Shown: piece after piece, positions 58,386 to 64,000 of the stretch | Layout: the number at the start of each line of letters is the position of its first letter | How positions within the stretch are numbered: the first letter of the stretch is position 1 | NCBI RefSeq assembly: GCF_052324685.1 | Contig: NC_135220.1 | Location: 3,779,216 to 3,843,215 of the forward strand | DNA: 64,000 nt | Reading direction: 5' to 3' | DNA from: Brachyhypopomus gauderio | Lineage: Eukaryota > Chordata > Actinopteri > Gymnotiformes > Hypopomidae | Made by a program: the position numbers and the translations under genes | The notes under the pieces: generated by a model | What the model was told of the DNA's origin: nothing | What the model saw: only the letters and a program-made list of their open reading frames with translations | Databases searched by the model: none

Positions 58386-59780
58386 CAGGAAGCAAATAAT
58401 GTCACTGTGTTAAGGTACCTGAAAACCACTAAACCTGTTGGGTGGTTTTGGTTTGTTTTTGTGTTCAATTAATTATTTGCAGTTGTCAATGGGTCTATGG
58501 GAATTAAATTTGTCTTGATACCCACCAATCAGGTTTGCTGAGGGACAGGCCTTGGCAAATAAATGATTCACTTTGAGAGAGAACAATCAAGAGAGGCAGA
58601 GAATGGCAAGTATCACACGTCTCCTCCTGTGTCGTGTGATGTGGATGTACTCTTAAGGACCAGGACTGATGACACGGTCTGCAGATCAGAATCGTTCAAC
58701 GGGAGAATTAATTTTATCTCACAGTGCACCTCCTCTGGTAGTGTCCTCCCTCACTTTTCCCGCTCTGCGTACTAGCTTTATCAGGTTCACCATCAGCATC
58801 AGCTTTATCAGCATCACCAGAACCTGAATCTGAAAATTCTGTGAAATTTTGTCAGGTATCCAAAAAAATCCAAATCCAAATCAAAGTTAAAATTCAGGTT
58901 TGGGTCGAAATTCAGTTTTGGGTCAATATTCAGTTTTGAGTTGAAATTCAGGTTCAGGTTACACAAAGCATTAATAAACCTAACCACAGTTATGTAGGGG
59001 TTTTAGTTATAAATTTAACTACCCTGTTTGCCTACAACCAAGCACATGCATAAAAGTTAATAAAATATCTGACTCCAAATTATAGTTGGTAAGAAACTAA
59101 AAGAACTCACTTCTAAAATAGCTCAGTGCAGGTTATAGAATAAACCTAACCAACTTTATAAAGTTCATTGCTATAAACAATAGCCTGCTCTGTCAGAGGT
59201 TTATCATAAACAAGTAACAAGGAAAACACCTAATGGAAACAGAAATACCGACCAGTGCAGGATAACTCACAGTTCAAGGAAGAAGCAGAGGCTGAGGAAG
59301 AAGAAGAGACCCTGCACCCACAAATCTGTCCCTTCTTTTATACCCCCCCCCCCCCCAGCTATCTCAAAGCTGGTTGACCAACTGAAATCAGGCTGCTGGT
59401 AAAGACAAAGAGTACATTTGCATACAGAGTGCTTTTCCACACATGACTGTCACATTTGGGGTGAAGTCTAAAAACCTTCTCATTGAGTGATGGAACACTT
59501 ATCCTGTTAGCATAAACTTTCCCAGCACACAACAAGCTGCAAAATGAGACTAAACATGCCACACAAACGCACTGATATAACTAAAATACAAATGGTCAGT
59601 TTTATCCCATTGCTATGGGACCCTCTTGAGGCAAACCACCACTTGTTGCCACCCCCCATGTTTTTATGGAGGCACACCAGGTCCAGCATCCCCCACAGGA
59701 ACATCCGATCACTCTGTAAAAAAAAAAATCCTAAAAAACGGTCAATTTAAATTAAGTGGAAAAACAATAAATAATTATAT

Positions 59781-60300
59781 AAAACATTCTGCAGAGAAAT
59801 ACAGTTATTTTACAACTTTTCCCTGAATTATTATGATTAAGCACTTTTAATAAAGTGACAGCACTAATAGTTTTGCAGAGAAATACCTTTATTTTACAAC
59901 TTTTCCCTGAATTATTGCACTTAAGCTGTCAAGTTGCGGAGGGCCCCCTGCCAGTCGCCCCCGTCCACAGCGACAGCTGTCCTGTTGTTGTTGTTGTTGT
60001 TGTTGCGTTGTGTTCGTCCCTCAGGTGGGCAGGGCCCGCGATCCGTCTCATCTGAGGGTCATTTGTTTGTCTATATACGTCTTGTCTTTGTACCAGTTGA
60101 CCGCTGGTTATTATATCCTTAATTCGACTCACGGGTTTTTGGTTTGTGTACTTTCTCATTAAACCATCCATTTTCCCTGAGACTTGGTGTGATCGCTTCC
60201 ATTTTATTTCGCACTGCCTGCCTGTCACATAAGCACTTTCAATAAAGTGACAGCACAAAAAGTTCTGCATAGAAATACCGTAATTTTACAGATTTTTTTC
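59781..60300. repeat. tandem repeat of about 107 bases, split by an LTR
   Basis: The unit with GCAGAGAAATAC, TTTTACAACTTTTCCCTGAA and AATAAAGTGACAGCAC occurs about 2.5 times; the LTR at 59937-60229 interrupts the last copy. Confidence 0.8.
59937..60229. mobile_element. solo LTR, 293 bp
   Basis: Starts TGTCAAGTTGCGG, ends CCTGTCACA; TAAGC is duplicated at 59932-59936 and 60230-60234. It contains a short GTT microsatellite and CATTAAACC near the end. Confidence 0.8.
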
Positions 60301-60539
60301 CTCTCCATATTCATCATGACTTCCAGGACAAACTCAAATGTGCAATGCAAATTGGAAAGTTATTTCATGCAAATGAAAAAGTATATTATACCAGTGTTGA
60401 GCACCTCAATGTCCTCTATCATTACTTTTAATCATTTAAATCCCCAGGACTGTACTCAATGTCTTTCTCCATCACCAATATCAGTAGCCTGAACACAACT
60501 ACAAACACATACCACTGATGTGAAATGAAAGATACACTC

Positions 60540-61330
60540 CTTATCATTTACATGTAGGGCATTTAGCAGACGCGCTTATTCGGAGCGCCTTGCGAAGTGC
60601 TTTGCCATCTGTTCACAGAATTAATTCTAGATAGTGCAGTAGATAGGTCAGAATTCAAGATACCCTCGAACCAGAATACTACTAAACATTACAAAATATA
60701 CAAAACTACAGGAATTAAAATGGAATCCTACAAGAAATGCAAAGTCACATAGGTACTTATCATACAACGGAAAGTACTATGACAAGTGCTAGAGTTTTAG
60801 TCTGTTCTACAGATGAGTCTTCAGTCTACATTTGAAGACTGCTAGGGACTCTGCAGTCTGGACAGCCAATGGAAGCTTGGAGCCAGGACAGGTCTTGAAG
60901 GTTGTTTTCCGTGAGACTTTAAGCATGGCGTTTCAAGCCGAGCCGTACTTGAGGTTCAAAGTACTCGAGGTTTGGATGGGGGCTCATGTCGGGAGCGGTT
61001 GGTCCATTTTTGGCTTTGCAGGCAAGCATCGAGAATTTAGAAATGATGTATGCAGCTACTGGAAGGCAGTAAAGAGAATGCAGCACTGGAGTGACGTGAA
61101 CTTCGGGAGATTGAAGACCTGTCGTGCTGCTGCATTCTGGATCAGTTGTAGAGGTCTGATGACCCATAGAGAAATATCCGTAAGTAAGCAGTTGCAGTAG
61201 TCCAGCTTTGAGATGATGAGAGACTGCAAAAGCACTTGGGTGGCTTCCTGTGAAAGAAAGGGTTGTATTCTCCGTATGTTGCAGAGAGTGACAAGCAGAA
61301 GTCTGCCTATTAAAAAGTTGCAGTCAAAAT
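60540..61330. repeat. high-copy fish interspersed repeat
   Basis: GGGCATTTAGCAGACGCGCT at the left and GTCGTGCTGCTGCATTCTGG with CAGTTGCAGTAGTCCAGC at the right are sequences I recognise as recurrent in fish genomes. The open frames here are incidental. Family not named. Confidence 0.65.
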
Positions 61331-61419
61331 CTAAAGTTAGCTGCTGTTAATTTTGTGCCAATAACATTACAAATATTATAGTAACCTAGCCACTAGGGTA
61401 CACACACCAGTGTATTTTA

Positions 61420-62380
61420 GTCCAAAGCCCGGATAAATAGAGAGGGTTGCGTCAGGAAGGGTATCCGGTGTAAAAACAAACTGCGCCAAATCAAATGATA
61501 CGGATCAAAAATAGAAATCCCATACCGGATCGGTCGAGGCCCGGGTAAACAACGACCGCCACTGGTGCCGTTGTCCAACAGGGCATTAGTGGAAATTGGA
61601 CTACTGTTGTGACAAGGAGGAGGAGGAGAGGGGGGAAGAGAGTTCTGAAGTTGAAGGAGAGGAGGCAGAGCAGGAAGGTGGAGGTTAGAGTTGGTACGTT
61701 GAATGTGGGCTCTATGACAGGTAAAGGGAGAGAGCTAGCTGATGTGATGGAGAGGAGAAAGATGGATATACTGTGTGTACAGGAGACCAAGTGGAAGGGG
61801 AGCAAGGCCAGGAGCATTGGTGGTGGCTTCAAACTCTTCTATCATGGTGTAGACAGGAAGAGAAATGGAGTAGGGGTAATCCTGAAGGATGAGTTTAGTG
61901 GAGGTAAAGAGAGTAAGTGACAGGGTGATCTGTGTAAAGTTAGAGATTGATGGGGTGATGATGAATGTCATCAGTGCTTATGCTCCTCAGGTAGGTTGTG
62001 ATGTGGATGAGAAAGAAGAATTCTGGGGAGAGTTAGATTAAGTTGTTTTGCAGGTTCCTAAAGAAGAGAGAGTGGTTATTAGAGCAGATTTAAATGGACA
62101 TGTTGGTGGAGGGAACAGTGGTGATGAGGAGGTGTTGATGAGATGGTTTGGACATGTACAGAGGAGGTAGGAGAGGTATATTGGTAGGAGGGTCTTGAGG
62201 ATGGAATTTCCAGGCAAGAGGAGGAGAGGTAGACCTAAGAGGAGGTTTATGGATGCAGTGGTAGAGGATATGAGAGTGGCTGGTGTGTCAGTGGAGGACA
62301 CTCAGGACAGGGCCAGATGGAGGAGTTTGATCCGCTGTGGTGACCCCTAAACGAGAATTGCCGAAAGAAGAAGAAGAAGA
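61420..62380 (+). mobile_element. internally deleted LINE (non-LTR retrotransposon)
   Basis: The 5' part encodes an apurinic-type endonuclease (VRVGTLNVGSMTGKGREL, then DILCVQETKWKGSKARS). It breaks off near 62110-62140 and continues with the C-terminal tail (RWFGHVQRR, GKRRRGRPKRRFMDAV, and a RCGDP end at about 62337-62349), ending in a GAA-rich simple repeat. The reverse transcriptase is missing. RTE-like by impression; the clade is unsure. Confidence 0.75.
61627..61920 (+). pseudogene. LINE endonuclease fragment
   Basis: About 98 codons open from near 61627 to the stop at 61918-61920, with the N-terminal endonuclease motifs NVGS and QETKW. Similarity continues in another frame to DLNGHVGGGN-like sequence at about 62088-62115. 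Non-functional. Confidence 0.7.
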
Positions 62381-63640
62381 AGATGAAGATCAGTACATAC
62401 CTTTTCCCGCTCTGGCGTCCTCACAGAGAGAAAGAGAGGTGGATTGACAACATCTTTTAACCTCCCACGGTGTCCCTGAGGACCAGCCCATATGTAGTTC
62501 ATGACAGTCGGTATGCTCCATCCCACAATGACCTGCTCACATCAAACTATTAGGTTTGGAGAACATAATATACTGTACCCCAGTCACAACATCCTTGGAC
62601 CCCCTAAGGCACCTAAATGAGGCGTGAGACACATCATTTTTGTGAAAGGCGATAAAGCGGGCACCAGTTAGCTAACTAGCTATATGGTTAACGCAGAAAT
62701 CCCATCGTAGTGTCCCACTTTTTTGCTCTAGTTATTTCCAAAAATGAAAAGAAAATGTGATATATTGCACTTCTTTAAAAAAATATACAGACACTCACGG
62801 AAAGTCATTTAGATCCAGAGAATTCAGTTATGGCAAACTGGTACGATACCCACCCTTGATTTGAAAAAAAAAACCTCAAGACTGCTTATTGCTGTGCATA
62901 CAGACACTTCAGTACACCCGAAAAATTCAGAGCCAGTATTTGACTCAGCAATCCGCAATTGTAAGAAAGTGACTTACAGAAGGAGGGGGGGGTTACATTT
63001 AATCAACGGCCTGAGCAGTATAAACAAGCAAGAAGACTTTGCAAGAATAATAATATTGATAATTGATTAATTATAATTGATAGTTGATGGGGAGGACGTT
63101 CGACAACACCATGAGTGTTTGTTCCATGTTGTTTCTTTATGTTGTTAGTTTAGGTTATTTAGTGTTTAGTTGGCGTTGACGTCGTAGTTATATTCCTATT
63201 AGTTTATTACATGCCAGTGTTACGTGTTCCGTGTTTGTGTGGAGTGATACCCTGCGTGCACTGGCATGTGAGCTGAGTCTGTTTTAATATAGACACACAC
63301 AACTCTACCTGTCTTTCGCTGACGCCACAATATCACAAAAGTAAAAGCACCGAATGGTGATTATTTATTAACCTTTTTATAACACCATGGCCAGGTAAGC
63401 ATGGAAACGCCTTTACACCGAACAGTAATTGTTTCTGTCTTTAGATATGGTAAATAAGGGCACTTGTATTTTCGGTTAGGTAGACTTGTAACTTCACATC
63501 TGGCTCCGTCCCCATGTGAATCATGTCTATGTTTAGTTGCGTTTTGTTATCATCTGTTTTTGGTAAGCCTATTGTACATCTGTTGCATTCAGCTGTTTGT
63601 TGTTGTTTGGTCTTTGAGTCCATGTATTAATACATCTTGT
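62381..63640. other. stretch without recognised features
   Basis: No gene, clear repeat or transposon end recognised. A G run lies near 62985, and the part 63090-63345 has an LTR-like look (GACGCCACAATATCAC) but no demonstrable ends. Confidence 0.5.
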
Positions 63641-63644
63641 ATTT

Positions 63645-63880
63645 TAGTCCAGAAACCTGGCTAATCTGGAAAAGATCTGTGTGGAAGCTAAAATCCCTGC
63701 TGCAGTGTGTGCAAACCTGGTGAAAAACTACAGGAAACGTTGGCCTCTCGAATTGCAAACATTAACATTGATTTCCACTGGTGTTCAAACACTTATTTGC
63801 AGCAGTAAAACAAATAAATTATAAAAAATCATACATTGTGATTTCTGGATTTTTTAAAGATTGTCTCTCACAGTGGACAT
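63645..63880. mobile_element. Tc1-type transposon terminal fragment
   Basis: TGCAAACCTGGTGAAAAACT, then GGTGTTCAAACACTTATTTG and CAGCAGTA are typical of the ends of fish Tc1-like elements. Only one end is present; the transposase is missing. Confidence 0.6.
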
Positions 63881-64000
63881 GCGCCTAAGATCTCCATGAT
63901 TTCTAAATGGGAGAACTTGTGTAACGTCGACTCCGCCCCAACTCATGCCTTGATGTTCCCTTAGTTTCGTTTTCATTTGAATCGCCGAAGTGTTCTTCTG

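Larger units (their letters stand above)
56043..59655. repeat. duplicated block C
   Basis: Third methyltransferase-bearing block. It differs from B by an LTR-like insertion at 56504-56836 and by loss of the CA tract, leaving a C run near 59343. Confidence 0.8.

Noticed and set aside
60832-61200. 122-codon frame
   Set aside because: It lies entirely within a high-copy fish repeat and has no recognisable protein motif.

Overview
The window is nuclear DNA of a ray-finned (teleost) fish. It has vertebrate intron-exon genes with GT-AG introns, very long CA/GT and GA/CT microsatellites, and a dense, nested population of fish-type transposons (hAT, Tc1/mariner, piggyBac-like, Gypsy and LINE).

From the left edge to about 34.7 kb is the 3' part of an LGR6-type leucine-rich-repeat G-protein-coupled receptor gene on the + strand. 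Sixteen coding exons can be placed from 12780 to 34678. They keep one continuous reading frame and give 860 complete residues. The exons are mostly 72-base, one-LRR units with one 216-base exon carrying three LRRs, then a cysteine-rich C-cap, a hinge, and one large exon with all seven membrane helices and the cytoplasmic tail. The signal peptide, N-cap and first LRR are not seen and probably lie left of the window. The introns hold microsatellites, two roughly 1.1-kb minisatellites, small MITEs and a degenerate IS630/Tc1-like transposon.

From 38556 back to 35864, on the - strand and tail to tail with lgr6, is a complete six-exon ube2t gene (194 aa, catalytic Cys86), the E2 ubiquitin-conjugating enzyme of the Fanconi anaemia pathway. 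I recall the same lgr6-ube2t neighbourhood in mammals.

From 43 to 59 kb, three tandem copies of a two-exon gene for a small SAM-dependent methyltransferase (215 aa) lie on the - strand. All three read through intact, and they sit in duplicated blocks A, B and C. The blocks are broken up by transposons: solo LTRs, hAT elements nested with exact 8-bp target duplications, a TTAA-flanked piggyBac-like element, and a 5'-truncated, frameshifted chromodomain Gypsy retrotransposon between B and C.

From 59.7 to 64 kb there is only repeat-derived sequence: a solo LTR inside a tandem repeat, a high-copy fish repeat, an internally deleted LINE and a Tc1 terminal fragment. No RNA gene or CRISPR array was recognised. 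The main items for a second look are the intact methyltransferase triplication, its visible duplication junction, and the unusually readable transposon-in-transposon stratigraphy.
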